Of a stretch of DNA of 64,000 bases, positions 7,226 to 15,162 are shown piece by piece. The position numbers were made by a program, and so were the translations under genes. The notes beneath the pieces are model-generated. The model did no database searches. It was not told where the DNA came from and saw only the letters and a list, made by a program, of their open reading frames with translations. Position 1 is the stretch's first letter; each line of letters opens with the position of its first letter. Source of the DNA: a virus; the IMG/VR virus record IMGVR_UViG_3300025121_000038, positions 16,999-80,998 of that record; one strand, written 5' to 3'.

Positions 7226-7300
7226 TGGTGACCCTAGAGGGGATCGAACCCTGCGTTACCGGATTGAGAATCCAGCGTTCTACCATTAAACTATAGGGCC
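7226..7300 (-). tRNA. tRNA-Glu(CUC)
   Basis: Cloverleaf with acceptor GGCCCTA/TAGGGTC, loop TTCTCAA and encoded CCA. Confidence 0.88.
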
Positions 7301-7687
7301 GTATTTATCTTACTTCTATATAACGTTTCTATCTTAAAAAAGTTAAGAGAGAAAAACAAAAATTCGAGAAAAATTTGAGATCGATTGGATTTTAACCAAT
7401 ACCTCGACGATGCCCCCTCGACAACGTGCGAAACTTTTAGGGTTTCTCTAGAGGCTGTCCTGTGAATAATCACCCCGTTCGCATCCTTTTTTACATCGGC
7501 TTTTCATCTATGGATAACCTTTGTTGATTATGTTTCTACCATAGATCCGAAAACTGAGGCAGTGCCCTCTACCTGTACTCTCCACGAGCTACGATCTCAA
7601 AGGATTAAAAAATCACGGTCTCCCTTAGATTGTTATTGCCAAGTCTGGTGGCCAGCCGTGACAATCAACACGTTATATGTGGGTTTT
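7301..7687 (-). other. Non-coding spacer with a decayed T-arm
   Basis: No convincing gene. A T-arm-like hairpin ATTGG-TTAAAAT-CCAAT near 7385 lacks a matching acceptor, and other short hairpins are present. Probably tRNA debris. Confidence 0.35.
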
Positions 7688-7759
7688 TGGTAGGAGAGCA
7701 GGGAATCGGACCCTGTAAACATCCTTATAAGAGACGCGTCTGCAACCAGCAACTCTCCC
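7688..7759 (-). tRNA. tRNA-Ile(UAU) with shortened D-arm
   Basis: Acceptor GGGAGAG/CTCTCCT, encoded CCA and loop CTTATAA. The D-stem TTGC/GCAG closes a 5-nt loop directly after the acceptor, and the T-loop begins TCC rather than TTC. 72 nt in total. Confidence 0.7.
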
Positions 7760-7994
7760 ATTATAACTTATCTAGCTCAACATTCCTCTGGGTTCTCCTA
7801 CATACGTATCTATTATAGCGTCCACTTATACGGGATCAACTTAATAGCCCTACCTTATGTAAAAGGTGCAATACCCCTTCTCAGAGCCTTCGTTTAAACT
7901 GCACTTGGTTCTTACTCTAGCTCAATGGCTTAATCCTCCATGTACTCACTAATGTTAGAGTAACGAAAGGTCTTAGCAAAAAGTAAGAGATTTA

Positions 7995-8177
7995 TTAAAA
8001 TCCGTCAAATTCAGGTAAAGCTTTATATTTGTCTTCTTCCATTTCTTCGACATGGATAATTAATTTACTGCTTTGACATAACTCTGTTAACTCTTGAGTT
8101 ACAAATTGTCCTATTGCATCTGCACTGGTATCTATGTAACCACCTTTTTCACTGTCTAAGACTCTATATACAATCAT
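7995..8177 (-). CDS. Small hypothetical protein, 60 aa
   Basis: The start is taken at MIVYRVLDSEKGGYIDTSAD; the longer frame upstream runs through a tRNA half. The product is acidic with an alpha/beta look. It is the first gene after the CCA of the split tRNA. No family recognised. Confidence 0.6.
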   Translation of the reverse strand: MIVYRVLDSEKGGYIDTSADAIGQFVTQELTELCQSSKLIIHVEEMEEDKYKALPEFDGF

Positions 8178-8198
8178 TTGTATTGCCTCTTTATGTTT

Positions 8199-8237
8199 TG
8201 GCGGTCCCAGAGAGAATCGAACTCTCGTTTTTTCACG
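8199..8237 (-). pseudogene. 3' half of a split Asp-like tRNA
   Basis: Contains CCA, G73, acceptor strand TGGGACC, T-arm GAGAG-TTCGATT-CTCTC and anticodon-stem strand CGTGA. These pair with the half at 9154-9183 (GGTTCCA; TCATG). The two halves are separated by about 916 nt holding an HNH endonuclease gene. Confidence 0.75.
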
Positions 8238-8305
8238 TTTTATTAATGTTATATAACAAGCAAATTTGACTTCATTTAAAATAAATCGTACATTCATGGA
8301 TAAAC

Positions 8306-9157
8306 ATGCAAAAACAATATATTAAGAGTAGGCGTAAAGATCAAAAAAGAGAGATGCTAACCTACAAAGGTGGATCATGTCAATTATGTAATTACGCGAT
8401 ATGTGCTAGAGCAATGGATTTTCATCACAAAGACCCTACTCAAAAAGACTTCGGAATATGTGGTATGAATAAATCTTGGGAAGAAATTAAGACAGAATTA
8501 GACAAATGTATTTTAGTCTGTAAAAACTGTCACGGAGAAATACACGATGGCCTTCACGACCAATTTAAAATACTCAATGTAAAAGTGCGCTCAAACTATG
8601 CTAATAGAATATATTATTATCGAAAACAATTCAAACACAATTTAGTCCAATACGCGGGTGGGTATTGTGCTATTTGTACTTACAAAAAGAGTTACAGATG
8701 TTTATCTTTTCACCATTTGAACAAATCAACAAAAACATTTGAAATAAATGAAGCTACTCAGAAAACTTTGGAAGAGATAGCAGTAGAACTTGATAAATGT
8801 ATTTTATTATGTCTAAACTGTCACTCTGAGGTACATGACGAAATTTCTGACATAAGCGATGTTAAACCAATAAAAAATCTTGAATATCTCGATATCATAA
8901 AATCTCTCATTCAAAAAGATGAAAAACCATTAATAATAGAAAAATATTATTGTTTAGATTGTAATGTGGAAAAGAAAACATCCGCCGCAAGATGTGTTCC
9001 TTGCAGTCAAAAATACCAAGAGAAAGTGAAATGGCCAGAAATAGAAGAATTGATAGAAATGTTAAAAACAAGTAATAAAGTGTTATTGGCTAAACAACTC
9101 GGTGTTTCAGAAGCTGCTATACGGAAAAGGTTGTCAAAATATATGTTCAATACATGA
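8306..9157 (+). CDS. Double-HNH homing endonuclease with HTH, 283 aa
   Basis: There are two HNH modules: CQLCNY ... MDFHHKDPTQKDF ... CKNCHGEIH, and CAICTY ... LSFHHLNKS ... CLNCHSEVH. A Cys pair region and a C-terminal helix-turn-helix (AKQLGVSEAAIRKRLSKY) follow. The gene lies antisense inside the anticodon loop of a tRNA, and its TGA overlaps the tRNA anticodon stem. It is a mobile endonuclease that has interrupted, or is carried within, a tRNA gene. Confidence 0.85.
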   Translation: MQKQYIKSRRKDQKREMLTYKGGSCQLCNYAICARAMDFHHKDPTQKDFGICGMNKSWEEIKTELDKCILVCKNCHGEIHDGLHDQFKILNVKVRSNYANRIYYYRKQFKHNLVQYAGGYCAICTYKKSYRCLSFHHLNKSTKTFEINEATQKTLEEIAVELDKCILLCLNCHSEVHDEISDISDVKPIKNLEYLDIIKSLIQKDEKPLIIEKYYCLDCNVEKKTSAARCVPCSQKYQEKVKWPEIEELIEMLKTSNKVLLAKQLGVSEAAIRKRLSKYMFNT

Positions 9158-9183
9158 CGTACTAACCACTGTACGATGGAACC
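9154..9183 (-). pseudogene. 5' half of a split Asp-like tRNA
   Basis: Acceptor GGTTCCA, D-arm GTAC-AGTGGTTA-GTAC and anticodon-stem strand TCATG, complementary to the half at 8199-8237. The intact tRNA-Asp at 11747 has the same acceptor, which supports an Asp origin. Confidence 0.75.
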
Positions 9184-9187
9184 CTTT

Positions 9188-9493
9188 TTAATGACAGCCA
9201 GTTTCTTTCATAGTCTTTCTAAACATAGAAACTATGCTTGAACGACATAATATTTTCACATCTTCAGGTAAGCGTTTATCTTTATTGACCCGTTTCAAAG
9301 ACTCGTCTCTACACAAAATAGCAATTCTCTGTCTCATATGATTGTCTTGTATATCCCTTATCGCAGACATACATTCAGACATATACGTAAGACAATGGGT
9401 TACTTTTTTAAATACTGCCTCCTTGTTTTCATCCATTCTATGGATAGCTTCTTTTAGTTCGGAGGTTATTAAAACATGTTCCATAATTTTCAT
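9188..9493 (-). CDS. Hypothetical protein, 101 aa
   Basis: Helical, charged protein starting MKIMEHVLITSELKEAIHRM. Conserved-looking Cys residues are scattered but form no ribbon. It is the last of four collinear small genes at 10243-9188. No family recognised. Confidence 0.6.
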   Translation of the reverse strand: MKIMEHVLITSELKEAIHRMDENKEAVFKKVTHCLTYMSECMSAIRDIQDNHMRQRIAILCRDESLKRVNKDKRLPEDVKILCRSSIVSMFRKTMKETGCH

Positions 9494-9551
9494 TTTTAAA
9501 ATATCTGGTTAAACTACAAATCATCCTAAGCATTAACCTATGGAACCTTAG

Positions 9552-9785
9552 CTACCAGGTCAGTAGTCCACTTTTATCCCCACTAAACCATTTGCCTTGA
9601 TGAACCGTATCATGTCCCTTTATTTGGTGACATACAACCTGTTTGTTATCTTTATGTTCTTCACCACAAAGACCCAAACCTTGAGCCATTTTTGAAAAAT
9701 TGGGAGTAGGTAAATAAGGAGTCAAAGGTAAATCAGACTGGAGATATTGGTTCATTAATAAGTCCATGTCTTTAGAGGAAATCAT
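9552..9785 (-). CDS. Hypothetical protein, 77 aa, Cys/His-containing
   Basis: Starts MISSKDMDLLMNQYLQSD. The C-terminal half has a CGEEH ... VCHQIKGHDTVHQGKW pattern resembling a short segment often seen in phage proteins that may bind zinc. Function unknown. Confidence 0.6.
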   Translation of the reverse strand: MISSKDMDLLMNQYLQSDLPLTPYLPTPNFSKMAQGLGLCGEEHKDNKQVVCHQIKGHDTVHQGKWFSGDKSGLLTW

Positions 9786-9829
9786 TATTAAATATATCCG
9801 TTTTAGTTGTTAATCAAAATTATGTAACC

Positions 9830-10054
9830 TTAAACATCAACAACAGTATAACCGTGATCCTCTAAGATGGATGTCAATAAATTTACGTGATAATCAGAAC
9901 CTTGAAATGAGGTATTCACACAAAGGTACGAATGTAATGGCTCTAGAGTCTCTGGTAAGGCTCTAGACAAAATCTCTTGCCTTATGGCTCTAACCTCAGG
10001 ATCCAACTCTTTGAGGTCTGAGATTACTTTTTTATTCCAACATACTCTTTTCAT
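9830..10054 (-). CDS. Hypothetical protein, 74 aa
   Basis: Starts MKRVCWNKKVISDLKEL. No motif recognised. It follows the gene at 10058 after 3 nt, so the pair is probably one transcript. Confidence 0.6.
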   Translation of the reverse strand: MKRVCWNKKVISDLKELDPEVRAIRQEILSRALPETLEPLHSYLCVNTSFQGSDYHVNLLTSILEDHGYTVVDV

Positions 10055-10057
10055 AGC

Positions 10058-10243
10058 TCACCACTGAACAGAAGAAAAAACTACAACACAGGTACGTAGA
10101 AAATCTTCCCGAGCTTTACGTTCATTTGGGTCATAGCCCCACTCCGTCGCGGCTTTGTCTTTAGCCTCTTCTTCACTAAGAGCTTTTATCATCTTAGCGC
10201 CATCTTCGGTATATTCTGGGTCGTAAACAAAGTAGCAATTCAT
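10058..10243 (-). CDS. Small hypothetical protein, 61 aa
   Basis: Starts MNCYFVYDPEYTEDGAKMIK. A strong AGGAGG ribosome site lies 8-9 nt upstream, the best in the area, within a CCTCCTTAGGAGG palindrome that might fold over the site. No family recognised. Confidence 0.65.
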   Translation of the reverse strand: MNCYFVYDPEYTEDGAKMIKALSEEEAKDKAATEWGYDPNERKAREDFLRTCVVVFSSVQW

Positions 10244-10314
10244 GTCTAAGTTCCTCCTAAGGAGGAAAACGATTTGGTAGGAGAAAGACTTAGAGAGTTT
10301 TTGAAGATATAGAG

Positions 10315-10403
10315 CGGAGACGGAGAGATTCGAACTCTCGGACCTTTTTAGGGGCCACTTCCTTAGCAGGGAAGTACCTTAAACCAGACTCAGACACGTC
10401 TCC
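10315..10403 (-). tRNA. tRNA-Ser(GCU)
   Basis: Class II cloverleaf: acceptor GGAGACG/CGTCTCC, G73, anticodon arm CTTCC-CTGCTAA-GGAAG and a long variable arm. CCA is not encoded. Confidence 0.9.
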
Positions 10404-10408
10404 ATAAA

Positions 10409-10497
10409 TGGCGGAGAGTTGGGGAATTGAACCCCAGAACGGGTATTAGCCGCCAGCCGCCTTCCAAGCGGGTTCCTCGACCAACCGGACACTCTCC
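10409..10497 (-). tRNA. tRNA-Ser(GGA)
   Basis: Class II cloverleaf with acceptor GGAGAGT/ACTCTCC, G73, encoded CCA, loop TTGGAAG and a long variable arm. Confidence 0.9.
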
Positions 10498-10552
10498 AAA
10501 AATCAGCAAAATCTAATAATTTAAACAATAGTGTAGCAATAGTTTAAATTAT

Positions 10553-10607
10553 TTGGTCAGGGGCTATCCTGGATTATAGCAGGTGCCATAAGCCGCTCGA
10601 CCACCCT
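10553..10607 (-). pseudogene. tRNA remnant without T-arm
   Basis: A D-arm of class II type (GGTCGAGCGGCTTATGG), an anticodon arm CCTG-CTATAATC-CAGG and a CCA end remain. No T-arm is present and only four acceptor pairs form. Confidence 0.5.
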
Positions 10608-10615
10608 TCTATAAA

Positions 10616-10689
10616 TGGAGCTCCTGAGAGGAATCGAACCCCTATCCTCTGAGTACAAAACAGACATTCTACCGTTGAACTACAGGAGC
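10616..10689 (-). tRNA. tRNA-Thr(UGU)
   Basis: Acceptor GCTCCTG/CAGGAGC, T73, encoded CCA, loop TTTGTAC with a T31:T39 mismatch. Confidence 0.85.
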
Positions 10690-10691
10690 AT

Positions 10692-10765
10692 TGGAGCGGG
10701 TAGAGAGAATCGAACTCTCAATTGTAACTTGGAAGGATACCGTGTTACCTTTACACTACACCCGC
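10692..10765 (-). tRNA. tRNA-Gly(UCC)
   Basis: Acceptor GCGGGTG/CTACCCGC, D-stem GTGT/ACAC, loop CTTCCAA, T73 and encoded CCA. Confidence 0.88.
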
Positions 10766-10790
10766 AATCGATTCGAACCCCGACCAAACA
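10766..10790 (-). pseudogene. tRNA T-arm remnant
   Basis: CGGGGTTCGAATCG looks like a T-arm but is joined directly to the 5' end of tRNA-Gly(UCC), with no acceptor strand of its own. It probably belonged to the Gly-like tRNA whose 5' half is at 11585-11615. Confidence 0.45.
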
Positions 10791-10849
10791 TCAAAATTTA
10801 ATCTTTTTATACTTCTCTTGATTAGACTAAATAATTGACGAGAAGTTAA

Positions 10850-11590
10850 ATGCACATAACAAAAAATTTTTCTGAAGAAGGATTTGTTAAAAATATTAAA
10901 TGTTCTGACTCGGACTTCATAATTGCTGTAAATAAAACCATAAGTATCGCAGAATTACTAAGATACTTAAACATACCTCAACATAGGGGCAGGCATTATG
11001 AGTCTGTTAAATTTAAAATAAAACAATTAAAATTAGACACATCTCATTGGGGTCCTTATGTTAAACGTAATGGTCATAAAAGAAAAGATTTAAAAGACAT
11101 TCTTACAATAGGCACTTCCATATGTCATTTAAAAAGATTATTAGATGAAAATGTCTTAAAAAATGAATGTTATGAGTGTGGCCTAATACCCTATTGGAAA
11201 GAAAAACCTCTTAAATTACAAATTGACCATATCAATGGTATAAATACAGACAATAGACTTGAAAATCTAAGACTATTGTGTCCCAATTGTCACTCTCAAA
11301 CAGACACGTTTTGTGGTAGAAATGTAACAAAACGACATAAAAAGCCAACTTGCATAGATTGCAATACACAAATAAGCAGGAAATCTTTAAGGTGTACTAT
11401 TTGTCAAGCAAAAATTAATAAAGTTACTACAAAAATTACATGGCCAGAAACAAGAGATCTTATAAAGATGATAGAAAATAGTTCTGTATTGGCCACTTCA
11501 AGAAATTTAAAGTGTTCTGATGCAGCCGTATATAAACACTTAGAATCAAGAGGGTTTGTAGTAAAAAACAAAAAAGTTTATAAAGACTGA
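10850..11590 (+). CDS. HNH homing endonuclease with HTH, 246 aa
   Basis: The HNH core CYECGL ... LQIDHINGINTDNRLENLRL ... CPNCHSQT (residues about 103-150) is followed by a zinc knuckle (CIDCNTQIS ... CTICQA) and a C-terminal HTH. The N-terminus also resembles an HTH used in related endonucleases. The TGA overlaps the anticodon stem of a Gly-like tRNA 5' half, exactly as in the gene at 8306, so the insertion logic is shared. Confidence 0.88.
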   Translation: MHITKNFSEEGFVKNIKCSDSDFIIAVNKTISIAELLRYLNIPQHRGRHYESVKFKIKQLKLDTSHWGPYVKRNGHKRKDLKDILTIGTSICHLKRLLDENVLKNECYECGLIPYWKEKPLKLQIDHINGINTDNRLENLRLLCPNCHSQTDTFCGRNVTKRHKKPTCIDCNTQISRKSLRCTICQAKINKVTTKITWPETRDLIKMIENSSVLATSRNLKCSDAAVYKHLESRGFVVKNKKVYKD

Positions 11591-11615
11591 CACACTACCA
11601 TTGTGTTATACCCGC
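11585..11615 (-). pseudogene. 5' half of a Gly-like tRNA
   Basis: The acceptor GCGGGTA, D-arm ACAC-AATGGTA-GTGT and start of an anticodon stem match the first 25 nt of tRNA-Gly(GCC) at 15015 almost perfectly. It is cut by the HNH gene. Confidence 0.7.
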
Positions 11616-11746
11616 ATAAATTTTATCAGAGCGTAGGTCGAATTCCACTCCACCGTGTCCAGGTCTTTACCCTATTGGACCCTGTCTGCGAATGCCCGGT
11701 TCGACTCACGCATCCACCTTCACAGATTACGGTATGATAAAATTGT

Positions 11747-11820
11747 TGGCGGTCCCAAGGGGAATCGAACCCCTACAGTCTCGTAGACAGCGAGACATAC
11801 TGCCGTTATATTATGGAACC
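11747..11820 (-). tRNA. tRNA-Asp(GUC)
   Basis: Acceptor GGTTCCA/TGGGACC, G73, CCA, anticodon arm TCTCG-CTGTCTA-CGAGA. Confidence 0.92.
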
Positions 11821-12269
11821 AAATGCTACTTAAGCGTGCTTTTACGCCAAAGACCTCAAAGGGTTGATTAGGAAGTCCCAGAAATACCCCTATCCTATTA
11901 CCTGTATTTCTAGTCAGACCCTCAGTTCCTCTGGTACTGTGAGGGCAATTCCTAACCCGCTACTGCTATGTTTTACAGATCTTTACCTTACGAGGGGAAC
12001 TTCAGCTATTGCTAACTTACTAAACCTCCGACAAAGATCCATAACCCATCATTCACACGCCCATTCGTAGTTTAATCTTACATATTCCGGAGCACATAGA
12101 GTATATGTTAAGGTCTTAAACCTTCAAACCTCTATGAGGGTCTCCCCGCTTATTAATTCGGATCAACAACCAAGTAAGATATCTTGATTTCGGATGCGCT
12201 TTCCTACTTTCTTCTACATTTCGGTCACTCATTAAGGGTGGACGCTTCTAATCCTACCTCTTAAGTAGC
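11821..12269 (-). other. 449-nt structured non-coding spacer
   Basis: No credible gene. Several inverted repeats occur, such as AGAAATAC...GTATTTCT and CCCTCA...TGAGGG. It may be an uncharacterised RNA or decayed tRNA material. Confidence 0.35.
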
Positions 12270-12343
12270 TGGCGGTCCCGAAGGGAGTCGAACCCTCAAA
12301 TCTTGATAGACAATCAAGCATTTTACCGTTAAATTACGGGACC
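12270..12343 (-). tRNA. tRNA-Asp(GUC), second copy
   Basis: Acceptor GGTCCCG/CGGGACC, G73, CCA, anticodon arm CTTGA-TTGTCTA-TCAAG. Confidence 0.92.
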
Positions 12344-12491
12344 GTTACCTGTGTAATATGCTCCTCAGGCCGGAGTTTTAAGGTTTAGATAGAGCTCCAA
12401 AGCTCTAGTTTCTTAACAGATTGAAGGTTTGGAGTCCCTCGTGTGTTAATTGACTAAAGGATCTGTCCTTGCGGTACAGTACCCTATCTAA

Positions 12492-12566
12492 TGGTGGTCT
12501 CGGAGAGGATCGAACTCTCTTCTCCAGGTTGAAAGCCAAGCGTCTTAGCCAATGGACCACGAGACC
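12492..12566 (-). tRNA. tRNA-Glu(UUC)
   Basis: Acceptor GGTCTCG/CGAGACC, loop CTTTCAA, encoded CCA. Confidence 0.9.
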
Positions 12567-12775
12567 AAAATTGTAAACTCACAAACAGATAATCGCATTC
12601 CCAAATGCGCGCTCTTGTAATGTAAAGAGGGGTCTTGTTCTCTTTACTTTTCGTTTACTCACTTATAACGTTCTTAAGTTGCACAAAGTTAGATGTTATT
12701 TTAAAATAAAGCGGAACAGGTGGTGCGACCCACACTCGGATCCTAGTTCACTTCGCGCTAGCTGTGACTGTCCGC

Positions 12776-12850
12776 TGGCTGGGGTAATAGGATTCGAACC
12801 TATAATAAGAGATTCAGAGTCTCCTGGTTTGCCAATTAGCCTATACCCCA
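12776..12850 (-). tRNA. tRNA-Gln(CUG)
   Basis: Acceptor TGGGGTA/TACCCCA with the U1:A72 pair typical of glutamine tRNAs, G73, CCA, anticodon arm GGAGA-CTCTGAA-TCTCT. Confidence 0.9.
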
Positions 12851-12856
12851 ATTATC

Positions 12857-13216
12857 TTATGCTATAAGATGTTTACGCATCTTATCATATTCAAGGTTTA
12901 GATACTCTATGTGTTTCTTTAGTCTTTCACAATTTTCCTCTACTAAAGAATTATAATGTCTTACACATTCTTCTTTATTGTCAAATATACATATAAATTC
13001 TGGAAATCTAGTATTATCCCACATGGGAATCTTCTTTCCAGATTTAGTTTTAATCTCTTTCAAATTTGGTTGATAAATTTGCGGCACGACAAGACATGTT
13101 ACTTCTGTAGGTTTTACATGTCTTGTCGGAGTATATTTACGTACATCAGAAAATCTATAATCACATACCCAATATGTCATACCTTCTTGAAGGGTAGTGT
13201 CTGATAAAATTTTCAA
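12857..13216 (-). CDS. Hypothetical protein, about 119 aa
   Basis: I favour a TTG start at 13216, preceded by AGGAA, giving KILSDTTLQEGMTYWVCDYR; the ATG at 13180 is an alternative. The N-terminal half is beta-rich, the C-terminal half a helix with heptad character (EENCERLKKHIEYLNLEYDK) that may form a coiled coil. Function unknown. Confidence 0.6.
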   Translation of the reverse strand: MKILSDTTLQEGMTYWVCDYRFSDVRKYTPTRHVKPTEVTCLVVPQIYQPNLKEIKTKSGKKIPMWDNTRFPEFICIFDNKEECVRHYNSLVEENCERLKKHIEYLNLEYDKMRKHLIA

Positions 13217-13234
13217 AATAATTCCTATAAATGT

Positions 13235-13300
13235 TGGATGGGGAGGAAGGATTTGAACCTTCAACCTCTTGGTGCTGAGTCTGATGTAGTGCCACTTCTG
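13235..13300 (-). pseudogene. 3' remnant of a long-arm tRNA
   Basis: It has CCA, T73, acceptor strand CTCCCCA, T-arm GAAGG-TTCAAAT-CCTTC and a variable-arm hairpin ACC-AAGA-GGT. No 5' half is found nearby. The stop codon of the adjacent endonuclease gene abuts it. Confidence 0.6.
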
Positions 13301-13978
13301 CTATAATTTAAACAGATGTTTTCTTATAGCCGCCTCAGAAACCCCTAATCTTTTGGCAACCGTAGTTCTATTTGTTAATTTTATTTCTTCCAATAAATCT
13401 ATATCAGATGGCCAAATTATTTTCTTTTTCTTAGGGAGACTGTTAAAACACTTTTTGCATGTTGAAGCATTCAACGTTATTGTCTTTTGACAATGTGGAC
13501 ACTTATTACCAACAAAATCTGTCTTTTTCTTATTACGACCAGCAAAAGTAGGAGTTTGACTATGACAATTTGGACACAACAATCTTAAATTTTCTAACCT
13601 ATTGTCGGTATTAACCCCATTGATATGGTCAAGATGTAAAACCAAGGGTTCACCTTGCCAGATTGAACTTACCCCGCATTTCTCACACTTCTCTTGTATT
13701 ATATTATCTCGTATCAATTTTGTTTTCAAATCACGAGGTCTAAAGTTGGAATTGTCCCGTAATGGTTCTAATTTTAGACTTTTTCTATCATTAGGTTTCT
13801 TCAAGTCTGAAAGAGACAGGTTTTCTTCAGCCATTCTATTTTTTAATGTCTGACAATTTCCACCGGCTTGTTGCAGACCATAATGTGCTAGAATTTCAGT
13901 TAAAGTCTCACAACTTAAAACAATGTTTTTAAAATTCTCAGAAGAATCTTTCCAAATTGGACTTCGTCGTTTATTCAT
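13301..13978 (-). CDS. HNH homing endonuclease with HTH, 225 aa
   Basis: The HNH core CEKCGVSSIW ... LHLDHINGVNTDNRLENLRL ... CPNCHSQT is followed by a zinc knuckle (CPHCQKTI ... CKKCFN) and an HTH (AKRLGVSEAAIRKHLFKL). It is closely related to the gene at 10850. The ATG directly follows the CCA of tRNA-Gln(UUG), so tRNA 3' processing would create a leaderless mRNA. Confidence 0.88.
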   Translation of the reverse strand: MNKRRSPIWKDSSENFKNIVLSCETLTEILAHYGLQQAGGNCQTLKNRMAEENLSLSDLKKPNDRKSLKLEPLRDNSNFRPRDLKTKLIRDNIIQEKCEKCGVSSIWQGEPLVLHLDHINGVNTDNRLENLRLLCPNCHSQTPTFAGRNKKKTDFVGNKCPHCQKTITLNASTCKKCFNSLPKKKKIIWPSDIDLLEEIKLTNRTTVAKRLGVSEAAIRKHLFKL

Positions 13979-14058
13979 TGGCAGACGTGGTAGGATTCGA
14001 ACCTACATAAATGACCTGGGTTCAAAGCCCAGCGCAACGCCAATTTTGCTACACGTCT
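13979..14058 (-). tRNA. tRNA-Gln(UUG)
   Basis: Acceptor AGACGTG/CACGTCT, G73, CCA, anticodon arm CTGGG-CTTTGAA-CCCAG. The CCA abuts the endonuclease ATG. Confidence 0.9.
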
Positions 14059-14256
14059 AAAACCTTTTAAAATTACTTCAAACCTGAAATTGTGCTACTC
14101 CCCAATTATGTTGAGGTCACCTAATTTTCATGTTTGATACACCTCAAGGTCTCAAACACTAGATGGTTTCGTTATCCATCTCCATATTTGCCTTCATGTT
14201 CTCCAAAACACATCTCACATATCATTTTTTACCTTTAATTTCTTCCAAATCTTTAG

Positions 14257-14340
14257 TGGCTGTGGAGAGACTCGAACTCTCACATCCTTTCGGACCCTGG
14301 TTCTGAGCCAGGTGCGTCATACCAATTGCGCTACACAGCC
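14257..14340 (-). tRNA. tRNA-Leu(CAG), long-arm type
   Basis: Acceptor GGCTGTG/CACAGCC, A73, anticodon arm CCTGG-CTCAGAA-CCAGG, variable arm TCC-GAAA-GGA. CCA not encoded. Confidence 0.92.
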
Positions 14341-14341
14341 A

Positions 14342-14370
14342 AATTGCCTCTACCGTTGGGCTACACCGGC
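14342..14370 (-). pseudogene. 5' half of a short-arm Leu-type tRNA
   Basis: The sequence GCCGGTGTAGCCCAACGG and following AGAGGC match the 5' part of the short-arm tRNA-Leu(UAA) at 16949. It stops before the anticodon. Confidence 0.55.
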
Positions 14371-14571
14371 ATTTTTCAAAATAACAAATTACAAATGGTT
14401 TGAAACACTAACAAAGCCATCAAATCATAAGTAACAACGTTAACAAAGACTCCATTCAAAAGTAGGTTCTCAAATGCTTCTTTTATTTTGGTCGTTTCGT
14501 TATATAACCTTAGTTTAAGGGTTCAAGTTGATAACGAAATCTGTTTCAAGTATCTAAGATATAAAGTTTAT

Positions 14572-14648
14572 TGGTCGGAACGGCGGGATTTGAACCCACG
14601 ACCCCTACCACCCCAAGGTAGTGCTCTACCAAGCTGAGCCACGTTCCG
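14572..14648 (-). tRNA. tRNA-Pro(GGG)
   Basis: Acceptor CGGAACG/CGTTCCG, CCA, anticodon arm CTACC-TTGGGGT-GGTAG. G37 is present here, unlike the other four proline tRNAs. Confidence 0.92.
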
Positions 14649-14724
14649 TGGTCTAGGTGACTGGATTCGAACCAGCGTGAACCTGCTTCCAACGCAGGTA
14701 GGTCAACCACTGCCTTACACCTAG
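14649..14724 (-). tRNA. tRNA-Pro(UGG), second copy
   Basis: Acceptor CTAGGTG/CACCTAG, CCA, anticodon arm CCTGC-GTTGGAA-GCAGG, A37. It directly abuts tRNA-Pro(GGG). Confidence 0.88.
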
Positions 14725-14727
14725 ATA

Positions 14728-14931
14728 CTAATCTGTAACAGTCGAATCAATCTCGATGCGGTAATCTCCGCCGTCATAAAGATCATAGCCGAAACATTGA
14801 AACTGCTTATAATCGATATCAAGGCTAACCTTGGAGAGATCTACATCATCCCCGTACTTGGCCTTAATTGCGTCAATAAGGTCCTGAGCGGTAACCTGGA
14901 TCGAACTGCCACACATCAAAAGAGCATCCAT
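14728..14931 (-). CDS. Small acidic hypothetical protein, 67 aa
   Basis: Starts MDALLMCGSSIQVTAQDLID. Asp-rich, with an alpha/beta pattern (YGDDVDLSKVSLDIDYKQF). Base composition is less AT-rich than neighbours. No family recognised. Confidence 0.65.
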   Translation of the reverse strand: MDALLMCGSSIQVTAQDLIDAIKAKYGDDVDLSKVSLDIDYKQFQCFGYDLYDGGDYRIEIDSTVTD

Positions 14932-15014
14932 GATAAAGTTCCTTTTTGGTTTTAAGGTTTGTTTATCGTAAACGTTCTTTCCTACAAAGAAATCAGATAA
15001 GTTCTGAAATAAAT

Positions 15015-15088
15015 TGGAGCGGATGGAGAGAATCGAACTCTCACCTTCTGCATGGCAAGCAGATACACTACCATTGTGTTACACCCGC
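15015..15088 (-). tRNA. tRNA-Gly(GCC)
   Basis: Acceptor GCGGGTG/CATCCGC, D-stem ACAC/GTGT, anticodon arm TCTGC-TTGCCAT-GCAGA, T73, CCA. Confidence 0.92.
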
Positions 15089-15162
15089 AAATGTGAGATG
15101 GTTACAACCAACGGCAGTGAGCTGTAGCAACGACGGGCCTACTAATTATCCGTCTCATCTCA

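Noticed and set aside
8238-9153. Group I intron in the split tRNA-Asp
   Set aside because: The position fits, but the insert is almost entirely an antisense HNH gene and I see no P/Q/R/S-type core. Treated as an endonuclease insertion.
11625-11740. Additional tRNA or plus-strand T-arm near 11700
   Set aside because: A GGTTCGACTC stretch and hairpin GTCCA...TGGAC are present, but no acceptor or anticodon arm can be completed on either strand.
13602-13853. Numerous short plus-strand frames opposite minus-strand genes and across tRNAs
   Set aside because: They follow the tRNA or antisense sequence, lack ribosome sites and show no protein-like pattern.
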